Assembly (NCBI GenBank): GCA_964435965.1
Contig: CAYTBB010000020.1
Location: forward strand, 1-22,427
DNA length: 22,427 bases
Direction of reading: 5' to 3'
Source: 20-14-all-45-10 sp964435965
GTDB taxonomy: Bacteria; Chloroflexota; Dehalococcoidia; GIF9; AB-539-J10
The number at the start of each line of letters is the position of its first letter. Position 1 is the first letter of the stretch. Positions 5,438 to 13,672 of the stretch are shown in pieces. The notes below the pieces were generated by a model. It made no database searches. It saw nothing but the letters and a program-made list of their open reading frames with translations, and was not told the origin of the DNA. Position numbers and translations under genes: made by a program.

Positions 5438-6013
5438 ATGAGCGGGCGGATTGCAAGCATTGTTTTACCCATTATCTTGGCTTTAATCCCCTCATTGCCG
5501 GCGCTAGCCGGCGAGACCAGCACCGAAACTGTAACTATCACCATGACTACTGAGACAGTGCTGGAAATCGAATTAACTCCCGCAAGCTGGCAAATAGGAC
5601 AAGTAGAGCCGAACACGGAGTACAAGACAAATCCAGAAAAAACCTGGTGCACTATGACTAACAGGGGCAATTGCATGCTGAATACTTACATTAAGGGTGA
5701 CGACGCTGTGTGGACTGAGAGCCCTAGCGTGTATAAGTGGACGCTAAACAATAGTTGGAGTAACGGCATGCAAGAATATGTATTAGCGTATTGGATGTAT
5801 GAATATAGTTCTAGCTATGTGCTGATCGCTAAAGACGAAAGCGGAGGGGGAGCTGAATTTTATTCCGGGCTTGGTATGGGTGATGGGAACGAGAAGCAAT
5901 TTGGACTTAAATTGTTAACTCCCCCGTCTGATTACACTAAAGGCGGAATTGGATATTTCTATGGTGGTGGGGAAATGGAAACCACTATCACCATAAGCGG
6001 GGTGGCTGCCTGA
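5438..6013 (+). CDS. Secreted protein of unknown function, paralogue A
   Basis: 191 aa with a clear Sec signal peptide: short basic start (MSGR), hydrophobic core IASIVLPIILALIPSL, and a cleavage-like site after PALAG at about residue 24. The mature part looks all-beta and is rich in Thr, Tyr, Trp and Gly. It shares with the next gene the blocks TVTITM, PASWQIGQVEPN, TWCTMTNRGNCMLNTYIKGDDA, KQFGLKLLTP and a closing METTITIS. The two cysteines in the WCTMTNxGNC block could form a disulphide. There is no LPXTG motif or C-terminal membrane segment, so it is released or held by partners. No family is assigned. It is first in a three-gene operon whose third product is membrane anchored. Confidence 0.85.
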   Translation: MSGRIASIVLPIILALIPSLPALAGETSTETVTITMTTETVLEIELTPASWQIGQVEPNTEYKTNPEKTWCTMTNRGNCMLNTYIKGDDAVWTESPSVYKWTLNNSWSNGMQEYVLAYWMYEYSSSYVLIAKDESGGGAEFYSGLGMGDGNEKQFGLKLLTPPSDYTKGGIGYFYGGGEMETTITISGVAA

Positions 6014-6080
6014 TGCTGTGGCAAACTGGATGCCTGTTTTGGCTAAATTTGTGAAAAAGTTCTGGGAAAGCAGTGGGTAG

Positions 6081-6638
6081 ATGAACAAGCGAGCTGCAAT
6101 TATTGCACTGGCTATTATCCTGGCTTTAGCTCCTTGTTTGTCGGCACTAGCCGTGGATAATAGCACGGTAACCATTACCATGCTTACTGATAAGTACGTA
6201 GAAATTACACTGGAACCAGCAGAGTGGAATATAGGAGATGTGGAGCCAAATGGACCATATGTGACAAGTCCAACCTGGTGCACGATGACTAACGAAGGCA
6301 ATTGCGTGGTGAATATTTATATCAAGGGTGAAGATGCTAGCTGGGTTGGTGGTTCTGGGTATGCATGGACTTTAAGCAGCGATAATACTACTGCCGTAAA
6401 AAAATATGCATTGTGGTATCACATAGCATATGACAGTGCAGATAGCTATACCTCGATCACCAAAATTGATACGCAAATGAGAAAAGCAAATGGAGATGCA
6501 ATACAACTTATCGGTAATGGCGACCAGAAGCAATTTGGGCTTAAATTGCTAACCCCTCTAGCCGATACCAGTACCGGCCATTTCTATGGTGATAGACAGA
6601 TGGAAACGCATATCGCCATAAGCACTGTGATTGCCTGA
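6081..6638 (+). CDS. Secreted protein of unknown function, paralogue B
   Basis: 185 aa. The signal peptide is MNKRAAIIALAIILALAPCLSALA with likely cleavage after ALA at 24. The mature domain is homologous to the preceding gene: TVTITM, PAEWNIGDVEPN, TWCTMTNEGNCVVNIYIKGEDA, KQFGLKLLTP, METHIAIS. The pair therefore arose by tandem duplication and then diverged substantially, keeping both cysteines of the WCTMTNxGNC block. It lies 67 bp after paralogue A and its stop overlaps the start of the next gene by one base (TGATG), so it is translationally coupled to the anchored protein. The pattern suggests an extracellular structural or adhesive protein, but no function can be read from the sequence. 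Confidence 0.85.
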   Translation: MNKRAAIIALAIILALAPCLSALAVDNSTVTITMLTDKYVEITLEPAEWNIGDVEPNGPYVTSPTWCTMTNEGNCVVNIYIKGEDASWVGGSGYAWTLSSDNTTAVKKYALWYHIAYDSADSYTSITKIDTQMRKANGDAIQLIGNGDQKQFGLKLLTPLADTSTGHFYGDRQMETHIAISTVIA

Positions 6639-7195
6639 TGGTGCGTCAGATAAAATACATTTGTCTTATTGTAGCTTTATCAGCCATCTTTTTGCCCTCC
6701 ACTGCCTTGGCTTGGAGTTTCAGCGTCTCCCCGGTTGAGGTGAAAATAGATAATTTACCTCCCGGCGAAGAGGCTGAATTTAACCTTACTATTTATAATA
6801 AGGACGATATAAGCCATACTTTTATCTTAACTACCCACAATCCCGAGGAATCGGAAAGAAGACAGGGAAGGGCTGAGTTTCCTGAGAGTAGCTGGGTCAG
6901 CTTCCCTCGGCAAGTTACAGTGCAAGCCAATGCTGAAGCCGAGGTAAAGGTAAAAGTAGCTATTCCATCACGGCAAAAGTGGGCCGGTAAGGACTGGGAG
7001 ATATGGCTTGCGGTTGCTCCTGAAGAGAAGGAATTATTGGTGGTAAATTACTATATTCGCCTCTTAGTATCAACGGGCGAGGAAGTAAAGGGTGGGCCTA
7101 ATGTAGGCTTGATTGTCGGGATTGCCGCTGGTGTATTGCTCCTAGGTTGCGGTGTCTATTACTTTAGATGCAGGACTAAGCCCAAGCACCCTTAG
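6638..7195 (+). CDS. Secreted beta-sandwich protein with C-terminal membrane anchor
   Basis: 185 aa. Signal peptide: MVRQIKYICLIVALSAIFLPSTALA. A domain of about 120 residues follows, beginning WSFSVSPVEVKIDNLPPGEEAEFNLTIYN. That opening is typical of Ig-like beta-sandwich domains such as the DUF916-type domain found beside WxL surface proteins (similarity judged by eye only). A hydrophobic helix near the C-terminus (VGLIVGIAAGVLLLGCGVYYF) and a basic tail RCRTKPKHP fix it in the membrane with the domain outside. The start overlaps the stop of paralogue B by one base. It is likely the anchor or assembly partner of the two small secreted proteins. Confidence 0.85.
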   Translation: MVRQIKYICLIVALSAIFLPSTALAWSFSVSPVEVKIDNLPPGEEAEFNLTIYNKDDISHTFILTTHNPEESERRQGRAEFPESSWVSFPRQVTVQANAEAEVKVKVAIPSRQKWAGKDWEIWLAVAPEEKELLVVNYYIRLLVSTGEEVKGGPNVGLIVGIAAGVLLLGCGVYYFRCRTKPKHP

Positions 7196-7256
7196 AGGAG
7201 TAAAAGCTCTACAGGCTTGAGTTGCTTGGCTTTTGATTAGTTTGAAGCTTGTTTAA

Positions 7257-7733
7257 CTATAGCTGCTGAGTCAGTTTCCACAGCTTATCCGGACTTTCTA
7301 TGTGGTCAATATAGAGGGTGCCGTTGAGGTGGTCTAGCTCGTGCTCTAAGGCGTGGGCGAGCAGCTCCTCGCCCTTGAGGCGGATTTCTCTGCCCTGCCG
7401 GTCCTGTGCCTTGACCTTAACCATTACCGCCCGCTTAATCTCCCCCTGATAGCCAGGCACGGATAAACACGCCTCTTCAACTATACGTTCACCTTGCCTC
7501 TTAATTATTTCGGGGTTAATTAGAGTGATAAGTTCCTCACCAGGTAGTTCAATAACGGCTAGGCGCAATGGCACTCCTATCTGTGGGGCAGCCAATCCCA
7601 CCCCCGAAGCAGCGCGCATGGTATCAATCATATCATCAATTAGCTTCTGAATAGAGCCATCAATATTGGCTACTCTTTTAGCTTTTTGCCGCAGCACTGG
7701 GTCAGGCAAAATGCGAATCTTTAGGACTGCCAT
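7257..7733 (-). CDS. def: Peptide deformylase
   Basis: 158 aa, the usual length for a compact deformylase that removes the formyl group from nascent N-terminal Met in the cytoplasm. All three motifs are present. Motif I is GVGLAAPQIG (44-53). Motif II is EACLSVP (87-93), with metal ligand C89 and Ala where most enzymes have Gly (EGCLS). Motif III is HELDH (131-135), with ligands H131 and H135 and the catalytic Glu between. The C-terminus is short, without the extra helix of some enzymes. It has its own promoter, from which transcription would begin only a few bases before the ATG, and there is no SD. Confidence 0.97.
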   Translation of the reverse strand: MAVLKIRILPDPVLRQKAKRVANIDGSIQKLIDDMIDTMRAASGVGLAAPQIGVPLRLAVIELPGEELITLINPEIIKRQGERIVEEACLSVPGYQGEIKRAVMVKVKAQDRQGREIRLKGEELLAHALEHELDHLNGTLYIDHIESPDKLWKLTQQL

Positions 7734-7745
7734 GGTTGCTGTCGA

Positions 7746-7775
7746 ATTATACCCTAGTTTTTCCCACAGTGTAAA
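7746..7775 (-). promoter_or_regulatory. def promoter (near-leaderless)
   Basis: Minus-strand TTTACA (7775-7770), an 18-bp spacer and a perfect TATAAT (7751-7746). The expected start point is about 7739, roughly 6 bases before the ATG at 7733, and no SD lies in between. The remaining intergenic DNA up to 7899 shows only a short GCCC/GGGC hairpin. Confidence 0.65.
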
Positions 7776-7899
7776 CTAGACTATCTCTATGAGGTTAGCG
7801 TTCACAGCCCAGCCTTGGGGCAGTGTTAATAACCAGTCAAAATGACCTTAAGAATTAAGAGGTGTCATTCCTGCGCTGGGAAAATCATTTGGGAAGCAT

Positions 7900-9822
7900 T
7901 TACACCTCTCTTTTAAGCTCTTCGTAAGCTCTCTTGACCTCCTCTACCGAAGCTTCGTCTTCTAAAGTAGACAAATCACCAATGCTGGCATTGCTAGCCA
8001 CAGCTCTGAGGACTCGCCTCATGATTTTCCCACTCCTTGTTTTGGGTAGTTTGCTTATGAAATAGATTTCCTCAGGTATAGCTACTGGCCCTATTGTGTG
8101 GCGTATGTGCTCTTTTATCTCTTTGTTCAACTCTGGCGAAGGCGATACTCCTTGCTTCAGTATGGCAAATATGACCAAGCTTTCCCCTTTGATTGGGTCG
8201 GGCTTGCTGGCCACCGCTGCTTCAGCTACGGCCGGATGTGATACGGCAGCATCTTCTATCTCTATGGTGCCTATTCTGTGTCCAGCTATTTTGAGAACCT
8301 CGTCAGCCCTGCCAAGCAGCCAGAAATAGCCATCATTATCTCTAATTGCGTAGTCGCCAGTGTAAAACATGCCGGGGAACTTGGACCAGTATGACTCGCG
8401 ATACCTTTGTGGGTCTCCATGGATGCCCAGCAGCATTCCCGGCCACGGAGCTTTTATGACCAAATATCCTTTTTCTCCGGGGGGTACTGGTTGGCCTCCT
8501 TCATCGACTATATCAGCAGCGATACCGGGTAAGGGGAAGGTTGCCGAGCCTGGTTTGAGAGGCACGCGCTCTATGCCCGGGGTAGGTGATATCATTATGC
8601 CACCGGTCTCGGTTTGCCACCAGGTATCAACTATGGGGCATCTTTCTCCACCAATATTTTTGTAGTACCACAGCCAGGCTTCTGGGTTGATTGCCTCACC
8701 AACACTTCCCAATATTTCCAGACTACTTAAGTCGTGCCTTTTGACTGGGTCTTCACCATATCTCATTAGCATCCTGATAGCTGTAGGCGATGTGTACAAT
8801 ATGGTAACCCCGTATTTCTCAACTATGTCCCAGTACCTGTCTACCGCAGGATAATCTGGAGTCCCTTCGTAAAGGACCTGGGCCGCACCGTGGATTAATG
8901 GGGCATAAACTATTGAGCTGTGCCCAGTAACCCAGCCAACATCGGCAGTGCACCAATAAACTGACTCCTCCTTTATATCGAAAACCCATTGATACATAGC
9001 ATAGTTGAAAACAGAGTAGCCGCCGGTGCTATGCACAATCCCCTTAGGTTTCCCAGTGGTTCCTGATGTGTAAAGGATATAAAGGGGATGGTTAGACTCA
9101 ACAGGCTTAGGAGCTACATAATAAACAGCCTTGTCAAGCAAATCGTGAAACCAGAAATCTCTCCCAGACTTCATTTCCACAGGTATACCAGCTCTTTTGA
9201 TCACTATTACCTTCTCTATCGAGGGTGATAGTTCCGTGGCTGCATCAGCGATTTCCTTTAATTTTAGCGGTTTACCACGTCTGAAGCCGGCATCAACTGT
9301 AACCAAGACCTTAGCCTGGGTATCATTAAGCCTGTCAGCTAGAGCCTGAGCACTGAAGCCAGAGAATATTACAGTGTGAGTGGCACCAATTCTGGAGCAA
9401 GCCAACATAAATATAGGTAATTCAGGAATCATTGGCAGGTACAAGGCAACCCTGTCTCCCTTGTCCACCCCCAAATTCTTGAGGACTGAAGCGGCTTTAT
9501 TGACCTCTCTATATAGAGTGGCGTAGCTTAAAACACGGCTCTCCCCTGCCTCGCTTTCCCAGTATATGGCAACCTTGCTCCTCCGCCAGGTTTTGATATG
9601 GCGGTCAAGACATTGATAGCAGGTGTTAAGTTCGCCGCCGACAAACCAGCGAGCGAAAGGCGGCTGCCAGTCAAGCACAGTGTCCCAGGTTTTGAACCAG
9701 TCTAATTTTCGAGCCTGTTCATCCCAAAAGCCTTCAGGGTCTCTTAGCGAGCGGTTGTACATCTCAGAATATTTCTTGTAAGGCCAATATTTGGATTCGA
9801 AGGGTAAAGATACTTCTGCCAT
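7900..9822 (-). CDS. acs: Acetyl-CoA synthetase, AMP-forming
   Basis: 640 aa from the ATG at 9822, close to the usual ~650 of Acs. It makes acetyl-CoA from acetate, ATP and CoA via acetyl-AMP. Adenylate-forming motifs appear in order: YTSGTTGKPKG (about 251-261), DVGWVTGHSSIVYAPL, WWQTETGG, YTGDYAIRDNDGYFWLLGRADEV, and near the C-terminus PKTRSGKIMRR with the catalytic, acetylatable Lys at about 599. The N-terminal acetyl-CoA synthetase domain (KYWPYKKYSEMY...) is complete. ATG triplets at 9825 and 9822 follow the SD GGAGG (9832-9828). The second gives normal spacing, while a GTG at 9828 lies inside the SD. A small hairpin CCTTTA/TAAAGG abuts the SD. It lies 57 bp after priA on the same strand and may be co-transcribed. 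Confidence 0.96.
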   Translation of the reverse strand: MAEVSLPFESKYWPYKKYSEMYNRSLRDPEGFWDEQARKLDWFKTWDTVLDWQPPFARWFVGGELNTCYQCLDRHIKTWRRSKVAIYWESEAGESRVLSYATLYREVNKAASVLKNLGVDKGDRVALYLPMIPELPIFMLACSRIGATHTVIFSGFSAQALADRLNDTQAKVLVTVDAGFRRGKPLKLKEIADAATELSPSIEKVIVIKRAGIPVEMKSGRDFWFHDLLDKAVYYVAPKPVESNHPLYILYTSGTTGKPKGIVHSTGGYSVFNYAMYQWVFDIKEESVYWCTADVGWVTGHSSIVYAPLIHGAAQVLYEGTPDYPAVDRYWDIVEKYGVTILYTSPTAIRMLMRYGEDPVKRHDLSSLEILGSVGEAINPEAWLWYYKNIGGERCPIVDTWWQTETGGIMISPTPGIERVPLKPGSATFPLPGIAADIVDEGGQPVPPGEKGYLVIKAPWPGMLLGIHGDPQRYRESYWSKFPGMFYTGDYAIRDNDGYFWLLGRADEVLKIAGHRIGTIEIEDAAVSHPAVAEAAVASKPDPIKGESLVIFAILKQGVSPSPELNKEIKEHIRHTIGPVAIPEEIYFISKLPKTRSGKIMRRVLRAVASNASIGDLSTLEDEASVEEVKRAYEELKREV

Positions 9823-9879
9823 CATCACCTCCCTTTATTGATTAAAGGCTTCGTCTCGAGTTAGTGACTCTATCTAAAA

Positions 9880-12327
9880 TTATATCACTCCCACCGGGTC
9901 AATGTCTAAAATCCACCCTTGGGGGAGGGTTATCCCTGGCAGAACCTGAGCTGGTTTGGAACCTTTAAGAATGAGCTGCCAGCGATATCTGCCCCTAACC
10001 CTGGCGGCAAAGGCAGGCATAGGACCAATTAAACTCAGGTCGGCTATGCCTTTCCTCTCTTGTTCATTCAGAATAATATCCCTTACTCGCTCTACCTCGC
10101 GGCGACATAAATCATTATTGGTATGGTAGTATACCAAGCGGATGAAGTGGCTAAAGGGAGGATAATTATACTGGCGGCGATAAGCTATTTCCTGATTATA
10201 GAAGCCCACATAATCATGTTTGGCCGCAGATTGAATGGCATAGTTCTCAGGTGAATATGTCTGGATAATGACTTTCCCTGCTTTAAGCCCACGTCCAGCC
10301 CTACCAGCTACCTGACATAAAAGCTGAAAAGTGCGCTCGCCAGCTCGGAAGTCAGGCAGGTTGAGGCCAGTATCGGCGCTGATTATCCCGGCTAAGGTCA
10401 CCTGGGGCAAATCTAGTCCTTTGGCTATCATCTGAGTGCCAATGAGTATATCTGCTTCATGGTCGCGAAAACTACTCAGCAGTCTCTCGTGAGCATATCT
10501 CTTGGTAGTTACATCTCTATCCCACCTGAGCAAGCTTGTTTTTGGGAGAAGTCGTTTTACTTCATCTGCTACTCGCTGAGTACCAATACCGAGAAACTTA
10601 AGGCGATGACTGAAGCACTGAGGACAAGCTTGAGGCACTGGAATGGCATAATGGCAGCGATGGCAGGTTAGTTTTTTCTCTGCTGAATGGTAGGTAAGGG
10701 CTATGGAGCAGCGCGGGCAACGAAAGACGAAGCTGCAAATGCGGCATTGGATAAAAGTGGCTGTGCCGCGCCGATTGAGGAAAAGGATTATTTGTTCACC
10801 TTGGGCTGAGGCTTTCTTCATGGCGGCCAACAAGGAGCGGCTAAATAAGCCTGTGTTTCCAGCTTTAAGTTCCTCCTTCATATCTACTATATCTACTTTA
10901 GGGAGGGGTGAATAACCGTGGGGAGTAATTCTCTCCTTTAGCTCCACCAGGTGATACTCACCCAGTTGTGCTTTGTGAAAGCTATCAATATCGGGTGTAG
11001 CGCTGCCCAAGATAACAACAGCCCCGCTGAGCTCAGCCAATTTGAGAGCTACATCCCGAGTGTGATAGCGGGGGGATTTGTCCTCTTGCTTATATGTCCA
11101 TTCATGTTCTTCGTCAATTATAATGAGACCCAGGCCAGGTTGGGGGGCAAATAAAGCGCTTCTTGGTCCGATAACCACATCGCATTCCCCTTCCTTTATT
11201 TGTTGCCATTCATCGAACTGCTCACCTAAGGAAAGGCCACTGTGAAGTATCCCTACGCGTCCGGGAAAGCGACTGGCAAACCTCTCTACAGTTTGTGGTG
11301 TGAGGGCAATCTCGGGGACGAGGCAGATACCTCGCTTGCCCATAGCAATAACTTGGGCCAAGGCTCGCAAGTAAATCTCAGTTTTGCCGCTGCCGGTAAC
11401 ACCGAAGAGGAGGAAAACTGGTGGTGAGCCATGGTCATCCCGTTTGGTCCAGTTATCTGCGATTATTTTCCAAGCCGCTTGCTGAGATGAAGTGAAAGGT
11501 GGTGGCAGACTAGGCTTGAGCTTGAGATAAGATAGTGGGTCACGCCTGATATTAACTAACTCTACGGAAAGTAAGCGGCGGCGTTCCAAAGCTCTGATGG
11601 ATTCAAGAGAGCAATCAAGGCGTTTTCTCACCTCATTGGCAGCAATGGGTTGAGTTTGCTGGCTTAGAAATTCCAGGACTGCTGCTTGCTTATAGGCTCG
11701 ACTCTTGTTCAGCCGGGCTGTTTTATCCTCAATCTCATCCTTGCCAGCTATCAGCTTGACATAGGGAAGTGATTTTGGCTTTACCTTAGCTTTTTCAGGC
11801 TCCTGGCTCTTCATTACTAAATGGTAATGAAGAAGCTGGTCGCAGATTTGCTTTGCCTTCTTCGGGCCAAATTTTCTCTCCAGTTCCTTGAAGCTCATCT
11901 TCTTTTTTTCTCTTATGAGACGAAGGGCTTGTGTTTGTTCTGGAGTGAGCGGTGGCAAATCTTTCGTAGGGGAAGGACTTGTCCCCTCCCTATATTGAAA
12001 ATAGGTGATAGTCTGCCTCTCAAAGCCGGGGGGGAGCATCAAGGCAATGGAGTTGAACAAAGGGGAGAGATAATGCTGGCTTACCCAGCGGGCGAGTTCA
12101 ATTTGCCTGGGGGAGAGTAAAGGATAGGCAGTAATGATTTTGGCTATTTCTTTAGTTACTTCAACTGATGGCTGGGCAGATAGCTCGACGACAATGCCTT
12201 GGATGACCCTGGAGCCGAAAGGAACCCATACCGCTTGCCCGACATCAATGTCTAGCTGAGGTGGGATGGCATAACAGAAGGTTGACTGGCTTCCGGGAGA
12301 ATTAACCGCTAGTTCAGCGTATCTCAT
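9880..12327 (-). CDS. priA: Primosomal protein N' (replication restart helicase PriA)
   Basis: 815 aa, in the normal range. The N-terminal 3'-DNA-binding domain begins YAELAVNSP and carries VWVPFGSRVIQGIV. The helicase core has Walker A GVTGSGKTE (309-317), the DEEH box at 405-408, GSATP at 441-445 and the motif V/VI region GTQMIAKGLDLPQVTL ... QVAGRAGRG. Eight cysteines in four CxxC pairs (528/531, 537/540, 555/558, 568/571) make the paired zinc sites inserted between the helicase lobes. It restarts stalled replication forks by loading the replicative helicase. It begins 9 bp after rplS with no clear SD, so translation is probably coupled. Confidence 0.97.
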   Translation of the reverse strand: MRYAELAVNSPGSQSTFCYAIPPQLDIDVGQAVWVPFGSRVIQGIVVELSAQPSVEVTKEIAKIITAYPLLSPRQIELARWVSQHYLSPLFNSIALMLPPGFERQTITYFQYREGTSPSPTKDLPPLTPEQTQALRLIREKKKMSFKELERKFGPKKAKQICDQLLHYHLVMKSQEPEKAKVKPKSLPYVKLIAGKDEIEDKTARLNKSRAYKQAAVLEFLSQQTQPIAANEVRKRLDCSLESIRALERRRLLSVELVNIRRDPLSYLKLKPSLPPPFTSSQQAAWKIIADNWTKRDDHGSPPVFLLFGVTGSGKTEIYLRALAQVIAMGKRGICLVPEIALTPQTVERFASRFPGRVGILHSGLSLGEQFDEWQQIKEGECDVVIGPRSALFAPQPGLGLIIIDEEHEWTYKQEDKSPRYHTRDVALKLAELSGAVVILGSATPDIDSFHKAQLGEYHLVELKERITPHGYSPLPKVDIVDMKEELKAGNTGLFSRSLLAAMKKASAQGEQIILFLNRRGTATFIQCRICSFVFRCPRCSIALTYHSAEKKLTCHRCHYAIPVPQACPQCFSHRLKFLGIGTQRVADEVKRLLPKTSLLRWDRDVTTKRYAHERLLSSFRDHEADILIGTQMIAKGLDLPQVTLAGIISADTGLNLPDFRAGERTFQLLCQVAGRAGRGLKAGKVIIQTYSPENYAIQSAAKHDYVGFYNQEIAYRRQYNYPPFSHFIRLVYYHTNNDLCRREVERVRDIILNEQERKGIADLSLIGPMPAFAARVRGRYRWQLILKGSKPAQVLPGITLPQGWILDIDPVGVI

Positions 12328-12336
12328 TTAAGATAC

Positions 12337-12726
12337 TTATGGGGGTTCTGCTCCCTGTTCTTCGGGCACGGCTTGCTCGATTACCTTTTCTCGTCTTTCC
12401 TTAAGTCGAGCTCGCTTACCACTGAGTCCACGCATATAATAAAGTTTAGCTCGCCGCGTTTTACCATGCCTGAGCACCTCTACCTTTTGCAGCAGAGGAG
12501 ATTGGAAGGGAAAGGTTTGTTCTACTCCAACGCCGTAAATTACGCGTCTTACAGTGTAGCTTCCGCCATCAACACTTTTCCTAATCCTGATCACCATTCC
12601 CTGGAAGTGCTGACTACGCTCTTTATCCCTCTCCACGGTTCTCAAGCTAACCTTAACTGTGTCGCCAGGGGAAATTTGAGGGATGTTAGGATTTATTTTG
12701 GGTTCAATAAGCTCTCTGATATCCAT
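12337..12726 (-). CDS. rplS: Large ribosomal subunit protein bL19
   Basis: 129 aa. Diagnostic blocks of L19 are present: PGDTVKVSLRTVERDKER, QHFQGMVIRIRK, SYTVRRVIYGVGVEQTFPFQSPLLQKVEVLRHGKTRRAKLYYMRGLSGKRARLKE. The C-terminus carries an extra acidic tail (EQAVPEEQGAEPP) beyond the standard ~115 residues. L19 sits at the interface between the ribosomal subunits. The ATG at 12726 lies inside the end of trmD (34-bp overlap) with SD GGAGAAGGA in front, so its translation is linked to trmD. The trmD-rplS order is the common bacterial arrangement; rpsP and rimM, often upstream, are absent here. Confidence 0.97.
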   Translation of the reverse strand: MDIRELIEPKINPNIPQISPGDTVKVSLRTVERDKERSQHFQGMVIRIRKSVDGGSYTVRRVIYGVGVEQTFPFQSPLLQKVEVLRHGKTRRAKLYYMRGLSGKRARLKERREKVIEQAVPEEQGAEPP

Positions 12727-13433
12727 TCCTTCTCCTTATCTGAGAGAGTTGCCTTTTTGAGAAGATCGGGGCGTTGTTTTGCTGTTCGTAAAATAGCCTG
12801 ATGGCGCTGCCAGCAAGCTATTTCGCGGTGATTTCCTGAGAGTAAAACCGAGGGTACTGACCAACTTCGATATACCCGGGGCTTGGTGTATTGGGGATAT
12901 TCCAGAAACCCATCACTATGGGAATCGTTATTTGCTGACATGGGTGAGCCGAGCACTCCTGGTATAAGCCTGACTACGGCATCCACTACCACCATGGCGG
13001 CTAGTTCGCCACTGCTAAGCACATAATCGCCAATGCTAATTTCATCCGTAGCTAAATGCTCGTGCACTCTCTCGTCTATGCCCTCATAATGACCGCAGAT
13101 CAAAATAAGGTGGGAATAAAGAGCCAATTCCTTGGCAACTTGTTGATTAAAAAGCCTGCCTTTTGGGGTGAGTAAAATAATAGGAATTTCACTGGTGTTA
13201 AGCTGCTGCTTTATTGCTTCTATTGCCTCGAAGACAGGCTCAGGCTTGAGCACCATTCCCGGCCCACCCCCGTAAGGGTAGTCATCTGTCGTATGGTGTT
13301 TATCGTGAGTATAGTCGCGGATATCATGGATCATGATATCAACTATTCCTTTCTCTTTAGCTCGCTTAATAATGCTTTGGTCAAACGCTGAGACAAACAT
13401 CTCGGGGAAAAGGCACAATATGTCAATGCGCAT
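12693..13433 (-). CDS. trmD: tRNA (guanine37-N1)-methyltransferase
   Basis: 246 aa, the normal size. It methylates G37 next to the anticodon of tRNAs reading CNN codons, preventing frameshifts. The SPOUT trefoil-knot motifs are clear: YPYGGGPGMVLKPEP, LTPKGRLFNQ, ICGHYEGIDERV, and SIGDYVLSSGELAAMVVVDAVVRLIPGVLG, followed by the linker with EYPQYTKPR. SD AGAGGA lies upstream of the ATG. Transcription probably starts in the 239-bp gap shared with mraZ, where a TATGAT (minus strand, 13478-13473) could be the -10, though I see no good -35. First gene of the trmD-rplS-priA unit. Confidence 0.97.
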   Translation of the reverse strand: MRIDILCLFPEMFVSAFDQSIIKRAKEKGIVDIMIHDIRDYTHDKHHTTDDYPYGGGPGMVLKPEPVFEAIEAIKQQLNTSEIPIILLTPKGRLFNQQVAKELALYSHLILICGHYEGIDERVHEHLATDEISIGDYVLSSGELAAMVVVDAVVRLIPGVLGSPMSANNDSHSDGFLEYPQYTKPRVYRSWSVPSVLLSGNHREIACWQRHQAILRTAKQRPDLLKKATLSDKEKEWISESLLNPK

Positions 13434-13487
13434 TGAATCCTCTCAATAACAAATTTCTTGGTTACTCATCTTATCATACAGAAGGCA

Positions 13488-13562
13488 GTTAAAAAAGTTG
13501 CCGCACTCTTTTCTTTAGCAGCTTTAGCTCTAGCAAGCAAAAGAAAAACTGTTAAAAAAGTT
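13488..13562 (+). repeat. 12-bp direct repeat pair in the trmD/mraZ intergenic region
   Basis: GTTAAAAAAGTT occurs at 13488-13499 and again at 13551-13562, 63 bp apart (about six helical turns). A-tract pairs in phase can bend DNA or bind a protein between the two divergent operons. It may also be chance in A-rich intergenic DNA. Confidence 0.45.
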
Positions 13563-13582
13563 ACAAAACGGGGCAAAAGGAC

Positions 13583-13613
13583 TTGACAAAATATAAGCAT
13601 AGGAGTTTACTAT
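13583..13613 (+). promoter_or_regulatory. Promoter of the division cluster
   Basis: A perfect TTGACA -35 is at 13583-13588. The -10 is less certain: TACTAT at 13608-13613 with a 19-bp spacer, or TTTACT at 13606-13611 with 17 bp. The MraZ boxes begin just downstream, so a bound MraZ would cover the start of transcription. Confidence 0.6.
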
Positions 13614-13618
13614 AAGTG

Positions 13619-13643
13619 TGGGGAAAAGTGGGGGGAAATGGTG
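13619..13643 (+). promoter_or_regulatory. MraZ-binding repeats (operator of mraZ)
   Basis: TGGGG at 13619, TGGGG at 13629 and TGGTG at 13639 recur at exactly 10-bp steps. Known MraZ operators are three TGGGN repeats separated by 5-bp spacers upstream of mraZ. The match in motif, number, spacing and position is strong evidence for autoregulation of this cluster. Confidence 0.85.
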
Positions 13644-13672
13644 GATTTTATGGAGAAATAGGGTAGAGCAAT

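Noticed and set aside
7199..7256. Shared terminator between the convergent surface operon and def
   Set aside because: Only weak AAAGC/GCTTT pairing with long unpaired loops; I could not build a convincing stem.
7800..7830. GCCC/GGGC hairpin between acs and def as acs terminator
   Set aside because: The stem is only four pairs and no T-run follows on the minus strand.
9879..9884. TATAAT at the end of priA as an acs promoter
   Set aside because: The only TTGACC nearby is 12 bp away, too close to serve as its -35.
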